Of a DNA stretch of 64,000 bases, positions 11,181 through 22,725 are shown piece after piece. A model generated the notes under the pieces. It made no database searches. It worked only from the letters and a program-made list of their open reading frames with translations, and was not told the origin of the DNA. The position numbers and the translations under genes were made by a program. The stretch's first letter is position 1. Each line of letters opens with the position of its first letter. Origin of the DNA: Semisulcospira habei (lineage: Eukaryota > Mollusca > Gastropoda > Semisulcospiridae); the NCBI GenBank assembly GCA_036245525.1, contig BTPG01000001.1, positions 218,950,299 to 219,014,298 on the forward strand. The letters are read 5' to 3'.

Positions 11181-12065
11181 AGATGAATCTCATTGACGTG
11201 AACGTGCATGTCATTTCTGACGATCTGGATACAGCTGTGAAAGAAGCCAGCAGAATTGGAGTGTTGCTTTTGTCTGGCTTTCAGCACAGTGGGGTGCCTC
11301 CTTTCTACACCAGCGAGACAGTTGATTGTTAGTTTTTCTTCTTGTAATTGATTGGCAACAGCCGTTACGGAAAATTAAACTGAAGGACTGATTATTTTGT
11401 CTCACAAGGAAGACATTTTTGTTAGTGATTTGAAAACACACAAAAAAGCCGCGGATGCAGAATCAAATGGAGATTTTTTTTAAAAAAATCATTTTAAAAT
11501 GATGTCCCTCAGGTAATTAGTTGTCATGTTCTGTGATTTTGGACCGTATGATTCCAATGTGTCTCAAAGAACAAAACTTTGGAAATAATTTCATCTGTTT
11601 ATTCCAACTTATTCAAATAAGCAAAAGAGCATTAATAATAGTAATAATAATATTGTATTGTAACTGCGCGACACTACAGAACGAAATATTATTGTATCAA
11701 CTTGTTTACAAATAAATAAAAGGGCAATAATAATATAATAATAATAATAACAAAATAACAAAAATAACAATGTATTGTGTCTAACTGCACGACACTAAAC
11801 AAATAACGAAATCTTGTTGCACGAATGTCTACAAATAAGTGAAAGAATTTCTACTCGACTGCTGGGATCAGAGAGAGAGAGAGAGATGCGCCCGGCGACC
11901 TTGATGGCAATTAGAAATTGAATTCCTGACCGCGGGACTGGCAGAAATTGGCGGAAGAAATGAAAAGGTACGGATGTGGACGTGGGCGGAATCCCATGTG
12001 CTCTTCTACTTTTAAGCAGAACAGAAGTTAATGATGTGGACAGACCAGCGCAACTCGGGCAATTA

Positions 12066-12100
12066 TGTGTGCTGGTCTGTGATTTTGGACCTTACAGCTT
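12066..12100. repeat. PalB half element (left arm)
   Basis: Consensus left arm through ACCTTACAGC, followed by unrelated sequence. Confidence 0.8.
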
Positions 12101-12922
12101 TCATTTCTTTTAAGTTTTCAAGTTTGTTTCTGGAGCCTTTGCAGGTGTTCTCATGTTGCTAGCACGAGGCCACTTGTAGTTTCTTCCTGTAGCAGCAGGC
12201 TTAGATCCTTATCTTGTTAGGAGTCCCTTCACGCTGCTCGGGCCTATGAGGACCTTTGCCTCCAGTTGCTGCGGAGGGTTTCGCCGACGCCTCGGATGGG
12301 CAAAGCCTATTAGTGGAAGCGAAAAGATGGATCGGACTCTGGAAAGCTGCGTGCCAAAGGTGGCTGAAATTCATTGTCGGGAAATCATCTCTCTCCACAA
12401 GCCGATGCCTTCGCTTCTGTCGGCGCTGATAGAGCAGGCATCCCCTGTGCGAATTGAGAGGGGGGAGGGAGGGGGGGGGGGTGGTCCTGGAAGGGAAAAG
12501 GAGAAAAAGGAGTTAAGTTCAAGTTCGTGATCAGTGCAGATCTATAGATCTTAGGTTGTGAAGAACCCATAGCAACAAGCAAGCAGTCTAAAGTTAAAAG
12601 TAGGAATCTTCTGTATGGTAAATAAAGATGTGTTTTGTGGATGACGCTGATTGTGGCGAATGCTGGTCAGTGATAGAATAGGCACGCCATTTTCCTTGGC
12701 TTCTGCACAGTTTTAATCGTATCAGATTCCAAGCGTCCTCTCGAGATTAAATCCCATTCACAGATATTCCGATTTTTAACTGAGTTGCGGTTGCGCATTT
12801 CTTTTGAATCGGCGCGCGTTGAGCTGCATTGTAAGAGGCAAAGTCTTCCTTCTTCTATCCTGGGAATAAGGCTTCGTTGACTTCTGTCCACCCCCACCAT
12901 GATTCCATGGTTTATGCTGGCT

Positions 12923-12987
12923 GCAAGAGACATCAGTTCCCAATAGTCCCCGCAGCTGCATGCCTTGTTGGGAACTTATGCCTCTTG
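12923..12987. repeat. PalA hairpin with a variant middle stem
   Basis: The middle stem is AGTTCCCAA against TTGGGAACT, a sequence unlike other copies yet still perfectly self-complementary. Confidence 0.8.
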
Positions 12988-13588
12988 ATAATTCTGTAGT
13001 ACGATTTACCTCATGAATAAAATGTCCGTTTGGACGCTAGTTCCGGAATGACGAAAGACATGCGCACTGATTATTTATTCCAGGAAAATGTTGTTACGCA
13101 GTTGTGTTTGAACTGTAAGTCGCCACAAGCCGTGGTGTCGGTCGGTGAGCGCGGAAATGAGCCCTAGCCTCAAAGCTGTCGGATTCTGTGGCCGTGCATT
13201 CAAAGCAGTATGTAATCATACCATTGTGTTCAAAGAGAAGCAATGACGCCTCTGTGCGGATCCAGAGACTTTAGAGAAATTTAGGTTCCGCAGTCAGTCA
13301 GTATTGATTCCTTTGCTACCGAGTGGTCTTTCGAGTCATATGGCTGCGGACAAGAGGTGGACTTGTCTTCTTTCAGCTGACATTCAGGATACTCATTGGT
13401 GTAAATGGTTTCAACTAGAGACAGATTTTAAAGAGGTTCTCCTCCCCTTACGTGTTCCTGTATCCGCTGGTGATCAAGTAGAGATTCCCAACTGCGAAGA
13501 CATTTGTCTCTCTCGCGGTGTGCATCTGTCCCGATATGTTGACCTACCCGCCGTAAACTGCACGTTCCTATACAAGGCACGTCCTTCT

Positions 13589-13654
13589 GCAAAAGGCATA
13601 GATTCTCATGAGCCCCTGCAGATGCAGGGGCTCATAAGAATCCATGTCTCCTGC
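13589..13654. repeat. PalA hairpin, strong
   Basis: CCCCTGCA/TGCAGGGG type inner stem; right-arm end reads TCTCCTGC. Confidence 0.9.
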
Positions 13655-13693
13655 TGGCAAGGTTCGAATACTGTTTACCTCTATGTCAGCCCC

Positions 13694-14103
13694 CTCCCCC
13701 CCCCCCCCGGGTTTGCCCTGGGGGACTTGGGTGGGGTTAACTACTTTTTAGTTCCCAGGGTCACCCTGGTCAGCCCCACAGGGTGGGTTTTCCCCTCTAT
13801 TCTGGGGCATGTGTTTCTGTCTACCCTTGGTCCATTCAACTGTACGTATTTTCTTTTTTTAAACTCCCCCTACTGTCTGCGCTGTCTGTAGCTCTTGATA
13901 TTGGATGCGTGTTGCTAAAATTTAATGGTCTTAGGTTTATTTAGCATATTAGACCGGCTGGCGACTTACATTCAATATTCTGTTTAGTTTGTTTGTTGTT
14001 GTTTTTGTGGGGTTTTTTTCTCCACAAGCAGTGCAGGCACGTCTTGAGAAAGTCTTGTTGCTGTCAGGGCGTTAAGCAGTTAAGCAATGTACAACCAACC
14101 AAT
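13694..14103 (+). mobile_element. SINE-like retroposon, copy 3
   Basis: Slightly diverged copy whose tail reads CAACCAACCAAT instead of CAATCAATCAAT. Flanked by the 13-bp duplication CTATGTCAGCCCC (13,681-13,693 and 14,104-14,116). Confidence 0.87.
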
Positions 14104-14240
14104 CTATGTCAGCCCCTTAGATGAAGGAAGTCGTCTAGGGTTTGAATCGTGATTGCATTGTAGGCTAATGGCATGTCACACAGCATACAACAAGCAAGCG
14201 CCTGAGCTCGTAACAGTTATGGAGCTGTACCGTTCCATCT

Positions 14241-14304
14241 GAAAGACACATAGATTTTCATGAGCCCTTGCAGTCGCAAGAGCCCATGAGAATCCATGCA
14301 TCTT
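14241..14304. repeat. PalA hairpin
   Basis: TAGATTTTCATGAGCCCTTGC against GCAAGAGCCCATGAGAATCC; outer GCAAGAG ends degraded. Confidence 0.8.
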
Positions 14305-14434
14305 TTTAAGCAAATTTAGCGGTCTTTGCACCCTCAGATTGAACATGATCAGTCACATGGGTAAAGTTTACGACGTGGAAGCAAACTCGGTAAATGTTTA
14401 ATGACCGAACTTTACGGGAGTGTCGTCATATCTC

Positions 14435-14521
14435 TTGCTTACGTGATGCTTCAAGATTTACGTGGGCAAGAGATACAAGGCTATACAGTAGATTTCCGTG
14501 GGCAAGAGATACCATGACAAT
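14435..14521 (+). repeat. 87-bp direct repeat, left copy
   Basis: Identical over all 87 bases to 17,652-17,738. It lies immediately outside the LINE 3' end and is absent beside the other LINE copy, so it is not part of the element. Best read as a long target-site duplication. It contains an internal near-repeat (GATTTACGTGGGCAAGAGAT and GATTTCCGTGGGCAAGAGAT). Confidence 0.85.
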
Positions 14522-14543
14522 CTCTTGGCTTGACTTCGCGAAC

Positions 14544-15329
14544 CCCCCACCCGGGTCTGCCCTGGGGGACTTGGGTGGGGTTAGGTATTTTTTTTTTAGT
14601 TCCCAGGGTCACCCTGGTCAGCCCCACAGGGTGGGTTTTTCTCTCTATTCTGGGGCATGTGTTTCTGTCTACCCTTTGTCCATTCACCTGTAACCCCACC
14701 CGGGTCTGCCCTGGGGGACTTGGGTGGGGTTAGGTATTTTTTAGTTCCCAGGGTCACCCTGGTCAGCCCCACAGGGTGGGTTTTTCTCTCTATTCTGGGG
14801 CATGTGTTTCTGTCTACCCTTTGTCCATTCACCTGTATTTGCCTTTTTAAAACTCTCCCTACTGTCTGCACTGCCTGTAGCTCTTGATATTGGATGTGTG
14901 TTGCTAAATGGTCTTAGCTTTATTTATGCCCCATGTTGTAGGTTTATTTAATGTATTTGACCGGCTGGCGACATACATTCAATTTTCTGTTTAGTTTTTT
15001 TTCACAAGCAGTGCAGTCACGTCCTGAGAAAGCCTTGTTGCTGTCGGGACGTTAAGCAATGTACAATCAATCCATTCACCTGTATTTGCCTTTTTAAAAC
15101 TCTCCCTACTGTCTGCACTGCCTGTAGCTCTTGATATTGAATGTGTGTTGCTAAATGGTCTTAGCTTTATTTATGCCCCATGTTGTAGGTTTATTTAATG
15201 TATTTGACCGGCTGGCGACATACATTCAATTTTCTGTTTAGTTTTTTTTTTTCACAAGCAGTGCAGGCACGTCCTGAGAAAGCCTTGTTGCTGTCGGGAC
15301 GTTAAGCAATGTACAATCAATCAATCAAT
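14544..15329 (+). mobile_element. SINE-like retroposon, copy 4, interrupted by copy 5 and lying inside a LINE
   Basis: The head half ends at 14,692 and the tail half resumes at 15,072, separated by another complete copy. The whole is flanked by TGACTTCGCGAAC (14,531-14,543 and 15,330-15,342). The uninterrupted form of that LINE site is present at about 7,744-7,756. Confidence 0.88.
14693..15071 (+). mobile_element. SINE-like retroposon, copy 5, nested in copy 4
   Basis: Complete copy inserted into copy 4, flanked by the duplicated host sequence TCCATTCACCTGTA (14,679-14,692 and 15,071-15,084), which is itself part of the element's own consensus. Confidence 0.88.
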
Positions 15330-17640
15330 TGACTTCGCGAACGAAGATTTTATAGGAGTTGCCCACGACGTCTGCAGGCTTGTTCGTGGCTGCGGAGGCC
15401 AATCCGAGACAGGCAGGTTCGACCGCAGTGGCTGCAGGGGAAGGTATGGCCAGGGTTCTGAGCTGCGGCATCTCTGTTTTTTCTCCTGAGCCGCTTGTCC
15501 TTAAGGCTAGCTCTGTGAGAGTCCTCAAAGGAGACAGCTGCCTTGTAAATGGTGGAGCGCCAGGTGTCACGGTCCGCAGCAAGCGAAGACCACTGGTGGT
15601 GGTCGATTTGGCAGGCACTAAGTCTTTGTATCTCTTCTTTGGTGCCCCTCTGTCACGGTGTCCAGTAGCAAGCTCGCCGAACAGGGTGATCTTTGGTAGG
15701 CGATGATCCTCCATCCTGGAGACATGCCCCGCCCAGCGGAGCTGTGTCCGCAGCAGCAAAGCCTCGATGCTCACAGTTTCAGCCTGTTCAAGGACCTCGA
15801 CGTTGGTGACATAGTCACTCCAGTGAATGCCCAGGATGGTACGCAGGCAGCGCTGGTGGAAGCGTTCGAGGAGTCGTAGTTGGCTGCGGTAGAGGGCCCA
15901 AGACTCGGAACCATACAGCAGGGTGGTGAGGACCACAGCTCTGTACACGCTGATCTTGGTGCCTGTTTTCAGCTGTTGATTGTGCCACACCCGCTTGAAA
16001 AGTCGCCCGAAAGCGCTGTTCGCTTTTGCCAGCCTGCTGTCAAGCTCCTTGTCCAGCTTGGCGTCCGACGTGATAATGCAGCCAAGGTAAGTAAACTGGT
16101 GCACTGACTTTAGTTCAGACTCGCCAATGGTGATGTGAGGAGGGCGATACACTGTCTTGGGTGCCGGCTGATGGAGGACCTCTGTCTTTTTCAGACTGAC
16201 CTCGAGTCCAAAGAGCTGGGCAGCATCTGCGAAGCAAGACGTGATGCGCTGCAGGGCTCTCTCTGTGTGTGCAACGAGGGCAGCATCATCAGCAAAAAGC
16301 AGCTCACGAATCAGTTGGTCTAGGGTTTTCGTGTGGGCCTGCAGTCGTCTAAGGTTGAACAGGCTGCCATCGAGACGATACCTGATGTACACTGCATCGT
16401 CATCATCGAGGTCCACTGTGGCCTGCTTCAACATCATGCTAAAAAAGATGGTGAAGAGGGTCGGTGCCAGCACGCAGCCCTGCTTTACGCCGTTGAGAAT
16501 AGGGAATGGTTCTGAGAGATCATTGTTGAGTCTGACCTGGCCTTGCTGGTCCTCGTGTAGCTGGACAATCATGTTGAGGAACTTTGGGGGACAGCCAAGT
16601 CGCTCCAGGATCTGCCACATGCCTTGCCTGCTCACAGTGTCGAACGCTTTTGTTAGGTCGACAAATGTTACGTACAGCCCTTTGTTCTGCTCGCGGCACT
16701 TCTCCTGTAGCTGTCTCAGCACAAAGACCATATCGGTGGTGCTCCTGTTTGCTCTGAAGCCACACTGGCCCTCTGGGAGTTGGTCTTCAGCTATGGCAGG
16801 TACCAGCCGATTCAGGAGCAGCCTTGCAAGGATTTTCCCAGCAATGGACAGCAGGGTAATTCCCCGATAGTTGGAACAGTCAGACTTCTCGCCTTTGTTC
16901 TTGTACAGGGTGATAACGACTGCATCACGGAGATCTTTTGGTAGTGTTCCTTCCTCCCAGCAGCAGAGAAAGAGGTCATGGAGCTTGTTGTGCAGTGCTG
17001 TGCCTCCATGTTTCCAGATCTCTGGCGGTATTCCATCAATGCCTGCTGCTTTGCCACTCTTGAGCTGGTGGATGGCTGTGAGGGTCTCTTCAGCGGTGGG
17101 CGGTTCGTCCAATTCAACCTTTACTGGGAGGTGTGGGATTTGTAGGACGACTGCTTCTTGAACAGTGCGCTCAGCGCTGAAGAGGCTCTGAAAGTATTCC
17201 GACCAGCGGTTCAAGATGGAAGTATTATCTGTGAGGAGTGCCTGGCCATTCGCGCTTCGCAGGGGACTTTGTACCAGGTGCCTGGGGCCATACACTGCTT
17301 TCAGTGCTTCGTAGAAGCCCCTGTAGTCACCATTGTCAGCACAAAGCTGGGTCCTCTGTGCAAGTCTGGTCCACCACTCATTCTGGAGATCTCTGAGCTT
17401 GCGCTGGAGACTGCTGCAGACGAGGCGGAAGGCAGATTTCTTCACAGGGCAGGAAGGCTGGGCTAGGTGGGCCTGATGGGCGGCTCTTTTTTTTTGCTAG
17501 GTGTTCCTGGATCTCTACATCGTTTTCGTCAAACCAGTCTTTGTTCTTCTTTCTGGCGAAACCCAAGACTTCTGCAGAGGATTTTGCAATAGCAGTTTTC
17601 AGTTGTTCCCAAAGTGTTTCAGGGGAGGAGTCTACTGGGT
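15325..17640 (-). pseudogene. LINE reverse transcriptase ORF, frameshifted at both ends
   Basis: A 706-codon frame holds the RT core in order: YKNKGEKSDCSNYRGITLL, FVDLTKAFD (motif A, residues 261-269), KQGCVLAPTLF (motif B, 321-331) and FADDAAL (motif C, 384-390), then a thumb and the FTYLGCIITSDAKLDKEL region. Upstream, a slip in an A-run near 17,485-17,500 separates it from LWEQLKTAIAKSSAEVLGFA in another frame. Near 15,622 a 16-bp deletion relative to the fragment at 7,735-8,833 shifts the last ~90 residues, so the C2HC finger (CSHCGRTCLS with H and C) survives only in another frame. The catalytic aspartates are intact, but the copy is unlikely to be autonomous. Confidence 0.8.
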
Positions 17641-17651
17641 CTACTGGGTCT

Positions 17652-17738
17652 TTGCTTACGTGATGCTTCAAGATTTACGTGGGCAAGAGATACAAGGCTA
17701 TACAGTAGATTTCCGTGGGCAAGAGATACCATGACAAT
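17652..17738 (+). repeat. 87-bp direct repeat, right copy
   Basis: Partner of the repeat at 14,435. It joins the LINE at a small TCTACTGGG duplication (about 17,632-17,651), the kind of filler seen at 5' junctions of truncated LINEs. Confidence 0.85.
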
Positions 17739-18057
17739 ATTGGAAGAGGTTTGTGACAGTCTCGGATGATCGTTGTCATTGAAATTGTTACGTGGCGGCG
17801 TGTTAACTGCTCTTGGATGCACGCTTGCAGCCATGTGTTGTTTTTTCTTTGTCGCTGCTAATGGCATGTCGCACAGCATACCTTTTTCTTGTTTGAAATC
17901 GTGGTTGGCTTTTTCAGCCTTCCAGAGCACAGTGTGTCAATGCCATTGATGTTTGAAACTATGGCTTGTCACCGTGGTGTGTCATACATCAGCTTTCGAT
18001 TCTAAAAGATGTCTGATGATGTGATGATATATCTGGACGTGCAGATCTGCTCGTAAA

Positions 18058-18123
18058 CGTGCTGGTCTCTTATTTCGGACCTTGCGGCTTTGGGCCGTAG
18101 CGTCCACAATCACAGACCAGCTT
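18058..18123. repeat. PalB hairpin
   Basis: CTTGCGGCTTTGGGCCGTAG tip with several arm mismatches. Confidence 0.88.
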
Positions 18124-18313
18124 ACTTTATTCTGGCATGACTCAGCATAGCTTCCGTGCTTCCTTATTGATAATACTTCAGCGTTGACATAACCTTTCAT
18201 TTACTCGCGTCGTCCATAACTCATCTCTGCTGTATGGCCAGCATGTGTACGATTTATTTTCAACTCTCCTATGACTCCTTTTACAGGAGTAACACAGATG
18301 TAAATAACGCCCA

Positions 18314-18379
18314 GCAAGAGGCATATATCCTCATGAGCCCCTGCAGATGCGGGGGCTCATGAGGATCTATGTCTCTTGC
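18314..18379. repeat. PalA hairpin, strong
   Basis: Middle stem TCCTCATGAG pairs with CTCATGAGGA; one wobble in the inner stem (CCCCTGC against GCGGGGG). Confidence 0.92.
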
Positions 18380-18963
18380 AGACCTGTACCGACTAGACCT
18401 GTCTCTTGATCAGACCTGTCCAACGAACGGACCTAGCGGTAGATGAGTAACGATATGTTTATTGTCCAGTGACAGGCTCACAGTAGGACCTCCAGCTCTT
18501 TGAGTCACCCTGAGAGATGTCCAGAGTCCTCTCCCCTGACAAGGGGAGGCAATAAGTCTGGCTTCTGGATCTAAAGTGCTTTGGTCAGGAGAGTCGTAAC
18601 AGTCTCGCCCAAATCCCTGAAGATGTCTGAGTAGACCGTATGTGTGTCTGGCTGGTCGGTAGGTGGTTGGGACCGTGTAGTCAAAAGTACTTTTTATTTA
18701 AAAGTTTTATTCTTGACCAAGAAGGTCAAAATGACGGAACAGCACACGTGTAGTTTATATGTTTGGTTCTTTGAATAATTCGTGTAGACGTGGCGGGGAT
18801 CACACTGGCTGAAACTACTTCCGACAGCTAATTTAGAGAAGTGGACATAGGGCCAGCAACGACGGACGTTCGTCAGTGAGGATGTCCAGTGCTGGACAGT
18901 CCTGCTTTCAGATCTCGATGACATCAAACACGATGAAGAGCTAAATGGGTCCAGTCCTTGCCA

Positions 18964-19030
18964 GCAAGAGGCGTACATTCTCACTAGTCCCTGCTGAATG
19001 CAGTGGCTTGTGAGAATGTATGCTTCTTGC
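18964..19030. repeat. PalA hairpin
   Basis: TACATTCTCACTAG against CTTGTGAGAATGTA: the outer stem differs from consensus on both arms in the same way (ACATTCTCAC/GTGAGAATGT). Confidence 0.85.
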
Positions 19031-19139
19031 AGATGGTGTGGCCCATTTGTCTGTGACTGTCCAGTGCTTTGATGGACTGTTTGCGGTGTAGTTTGGGGCA
19101 CCCACAGTCTGATTGCTTTTGGTTTACTTCCTATCGATC

Positions 19140-19425
19140 TTGCAGATTGGTAGAGGGAGAAGATCTTACATGGGTTGTCGGACTTCGAGATAAGTAGAAG
19201 ATCTTACATAGGTTGTCGGACTTCAAGATACGTAGGAACAGAAGATCTTGCACATGTTGTCGGACTTGAAGATGAGTAGAATACATGGGTTATTGAACGT
19301 TTGAGGAGGATTAGGAGAAGGCTCTTCATTTGTTTATGAAGAAGGAAAGAAGATCTTACATGGGTTGTTTGACTCGAATACCAGTAGCAAGAAAATATCT
19401 TACATAGGTTAGAAAATAACATACG
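19140..19425. repeat. Degenerate tandem repeat, about 45-bp unit
   Basis: AGAAGATCTTACATGGGTTG followed by TCGGACTTCGAGAT..AGTAG recurs about six times with drift. Confidence 0.75.
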
Positions 19426-19516
19426 CAGAAAGAAAAGCGCTTCATTAACTTTTTGCGTATGGGTTGCGGGGTTGGGTTTTTTTTTTTTTTTTTTTTTTTT
19501 TTTTGCGATGATTCCT

Positions 19517-19596
19517 GTATAGGTAGCGGTTTTTGTCGCGATGATTCCTCAAGGAATCATCGCGACAAAAACCGCTACCGATACAGCACAGGTTAA
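19517..19596. repeat. PalE hairpin, near-perfect
   Basis: GGTAGCGGTTTTTGTCGCGA continues as TGATTCCT, then a minimal loop and the exact complement, ending near GGTTAA. PalE consensus ends are TTAACCCTTTGGCTGTCAG and its inverse. Confidence 0.93.
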
Positions 19597-20256
19597 AAAA
19601 TATATATATAAACAAATTTGGACAAAACAAGTGCCCTGCCTTAATCTGTCCTGATCACGTTTCTTTCTTTCTTTGTTATTCCCTTCCATTTACACACTTG
19701 GCAGTCGTCGTGTTTCATGCGTTGTGCTACGTAGACTTGTATGTGTGCTGGTCTGAGCCTGACCGAGTGGAAAAGACTTAAATTTTACGATGGTTAGAAT
19801 GAGCAGATCATTACTCGTCGTTGTTTGCTTTTGTTAACGAGTTTCTTAGGAATGATGAACGATAATGCCAGAAACTGTGTAGCAGCGACACATCGCATAT
19901 TTTATCAAATGAACCAACAAAAGTCGTAAAACCCTAACGATTTGCGAAACAAAGAAAAAATGATGTGCGGGAGAACGTCTGGGAAATAGATCTAACTGAT
20001 TTATGTGCATTTTTGTAATCTCTTGAAACACTCTTCATTTCTCAAAACGTCCCAAGAACTGTAAACGATGTAAGCAATTTTCTGGTTTGCTTGAAGGATC
20101 TTTCGCGGAATCTCGTACATACATAACGAGATCTCGCGGAGTCTCGCAGATGTGTAACATGATGAACGAGAGTGTCCCAGGCGAGACACTTACACCGTGT
20201 AACGACTTGCAGTTTGCGGCGCTACAACTCGTAAATATTCCTAGGCTTTTCCGTCT

Positions 20257-20323
20257 GCAAGAGGCATAGATTCTCATGAGCCCCTGCATCTGCAGGGGTT
20301 CACGAGAAATCTATGCCTCTTGC
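20257..20323. repeat. PalA hairpin, strong
   Basis: Consensus arms around a CCCCTGCA/TGCAGGGG stem; one inserted A in the right arm. Confidence 0.92.
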
Positions 20324-21068
20324 CGGGAAAAAAAATCATTTTTATCATCATCAGAGGAGATTAAAATGGCTTAGGCGCAGATTCTAAGACTGACTCGTAA
20401 ACACGGCCACAGAGAAGAGAAAATTAAATGGAACTGTCTACACAGACCCAGATTAATGCCCGTGCTTTCGCGGGCCTTTTCTGTCCGTTTATTCCAGTGA
20501 ACAAAACGCCGGTTATACGCCAGTGGACCGCCCGGAAAATTTGCGCACAAAATGAATGAGTCCGCCGTCAGTTATGTTTGCCCCTTGCTTGATTTGCAAG
20601 CCGGTGGGGGCGAGGGGCACTTCTTGTGGGGTTATCGGTGGGCATTGGTTCTGTAAACACGTTTGAAATTGAGAATAACTTTCGGAGTTGAGAATAAAGT
20701 GTGGTTGTTGTTGTGCTGAGGGTAGGTCAGAGACGAGTTTGCATTTTTTTAACAGTTGGAAAAATAAGGAAGGTAAACGGTGTGTCGGAGAAATTGCTTG
20801 ACATGTTTCTTTCAAGAGGGGCAGAGTTGTACAGTTCCTTTGACGTAGATGTAATAGGCAGGTGCTCAAAGACACCCCCATCAACCCACCAGCACCAACA
20901 ACATTTGAAATTCCATTTTGAAGTCGCATTAAAACGGCACAACACCTGGTCAAGAAATTTGGAATTTCGCTGAACAATATACCCACTGCTCTCAAAACGT
21001 TTACGTGCATGTACTGCTAGTTTCTAGTCGGTGCGTCTTTTCAGCGCCTTGTCTCCCCACGTCTCAAA

Positions 21069-21139
21069 TGTGTGCTGGTCTGTGATCTTGGACCTTACGG
21101 TCGTAAGCCGTAAGGTCCAAAATCGCAGGCCAGCACACA
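21069..21139. repeat. PalB hairpin, strong
   Basis: Complete TGTGTGCTGG and CCAGCACACA ends; one mismatch in each arm. Confidence 0.93.
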
Positions 21140-21310
21140 AATATGCTCCTGTTCCCACTGCCTCATTGATCTGTCTCCGCTGTAAATAGAACTGCCACTT
21201 TCATAGCCTCCGGCGCAAGAACGTATTACCTCACTCCAGTCGCTGACATCACAGTCGTCAATTACATCACACGACGTCACCAGAGCAGAAGGTTCGCCTG
21301 TGCACTCTTT

Positions 21311-21359
21311 TGTGCAGATTTGCAATTTTGGATCTAGGTCGAAAATCACCGACCTGCAC
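21311..21359. repeat. PalB-like short hairpin
   Basis: TGTGCAGATTTGCAATTTT against GAAAATCACCGACCTGCAC, with the tip deleted. Confidence 0.6.
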
Positions 21360-21567
21360 GGATTGTTGGCAGTTGGATCGACCTAACTCTTAAAAGTTCG
21401 TGTCTCCGTGGTTGTTTTCTGTCACCACGCTAATCAGGCACTACCTGTGAGATTTCAAATGTTGGCTGTGGTGACTCCTTCACCGGCATGGGATGCAAAT
21501 TTTGTTCCTGTTAAATCCACGCCAAAAGAGCCGACCGCCCAAGGAACATAGAGACAACGTGGTTTCA

Positions 21568-21633
21568 GCAAGAGGTATAGATCCTCATCAGCCCCCGCAA
21601 CTGCGGGGGCTCATGAGGATTTATACCTCTTGC
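21568..21633. repeat. PalA hairpin, strong
   Basis: GTATAGATCCTCAT pairs with ATGAGGATTTATAC; the outer AGGTATA/TATACCT change is shared by both arms. Confidence 0.92.
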
Positions 21634-22164
21634 AGCTGGGTGTTGTGTTCGGTTTTCTCGGTAATGAAATGGGTTAAATGAGACAAAAGAACATTTCGGT
21701 TTATAGATCCTTTGTCAAGAGCATTTGGACGTTTTGGATTTTTTGCATTGTTTCCAACTTCCCTAGCGGTATTTTTTTTTAAAAGGTATTATTAAACTGT
21801 CACAAAATGTAAGCTTTGCTGAGCAAACTGTTCTATAATGTGCGACCGTTTTTCTCTCGAAATCAAAGGCGCATATGCGGTGGTATTTTCTTCTTTATCG
21901 ACGTAATCATTTTTCGGGAGAAGTTTTTATGCACAAAATTGGTGATGATGCATGTTGTCAGGCTAAATTTGCGACTGTATTGATTCTGATGAGCATGTCT
22001 GGCGAGGGAAAATGTACACTAGCATCTGAACAGCATCTTTGAAGTCGTTTTTATTTTATGATGATGGAAAAGAGAAAGTTTATGTTTACTTTTTTGTAGT
22101 AAAGAACTAGGCCAGAGTTTATAGATGAATTGGTATAGGTTGCTTGCGCCGTTACACCATACAG

Positions 22165-22244
22165 TTAACTCATTGGAGACGTGCCGCCTGCGGATACGCG
22201 GCTTATGCCGCGTATCCGGAGGCATCACGTCTCCTATGAGTTAA
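22165..22244. repeat. PalD TTAA hairpin unit
   Basis: TTAACTCATTGGAGACGTGCC to GACGTCTCCTATGAGTTAA-type ends; the tip GGATACGCGGC/GCCGCGTATCC is perfect. PalD units are about 75-81 bp and are almost entirely palindrome. Confidence 0.92.
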
Positions 22245-22544
22245 TGGGTTAGGGTACACACGCGAAAAATCATTTTGGACGCATCTGAAATGTTTAGATT
22301 GGATATATAATTCAGGCTATTTAAAAGTGCTTTCTTTCTTTCTTCTTTTTTAAAACAAAATTTAGCTTGCGGCATGTATCCCTGTAAGCTACTCTAATTA
22401 TTTCAGCCTTCAGTAACTTTTCATTGCAGCTTTCGATTTTATTGCAGTTTTGTTTGTTTGTTTGTTTTGTTGTTTTGTTTTTATTGTTGTTTTGTTTTGT
22501 TTTCATTTTGAGGAAAGAAAATATTGCAGTGTGTGTGCGTTGGT

Positions 22545-22547
<3 letters not shown>

Positions 22548-22632
<85 letters not shown>
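22548..22632. repeat. (GT)n(GA)n microsatellite
   Basis: GT run switching cleanly to GA. Confidence 0.95.
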
Positions 22633-22634
<2 letters not shown>

Positions 22635-22725
22635 CTGTCATACAAGCTTGCGAATGACTGATCGAACGGAAGAAGAACCTTCAGAAAGATGGATTGCGGG
22701 TTTCCTCTTGCATAACCATCCATCT

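Larger units (their letters stand above)
14522..17651 (-). mobile_element. 5'-truncated LINE with near-intact reverse transcriptase, flanked by an 87-bp direct repeat
   Basis: Non-LTR retrotransposon of the endonuclease/RT type with a C-terminal C2HC finger; I cannot assign the clade with confidence (RTE-like is one possibility). The endonuclease domain is missing through 5' truncation. The 3' end, at the left, holds the SINE cluster at 14,544-15,329. A perfect 87-bp repeat lies just outside both ends (14,435-14,521 and 17,652-17,738). Confidence 0.8.

Noticed and set aside
13304..13891. 195-codon plus-strand frame
   Set aside because: Its second half is a PalA hairpin and a SINE head. The first half has no recognisable domain or splice context.
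20513..21010. 165-codon minus-strand frame
   Set aside because: Contains plausible-looking stretches (QEVPLAPTGLQIKQG) but no domain I can name; could be an old repeat fragment. Too weak to list as a gene.
18314..21633. PalA hairpins read as intrinsic transcription terminators, tRNA or classical microRNA genes
   Set aside because: No T-tract follows, there is no cloverleaf, and the perfect arms and dispersed multi-copy nature fit mobile palindromes better than conserved single-locus microRNAs. Small-RNA production remains possible.
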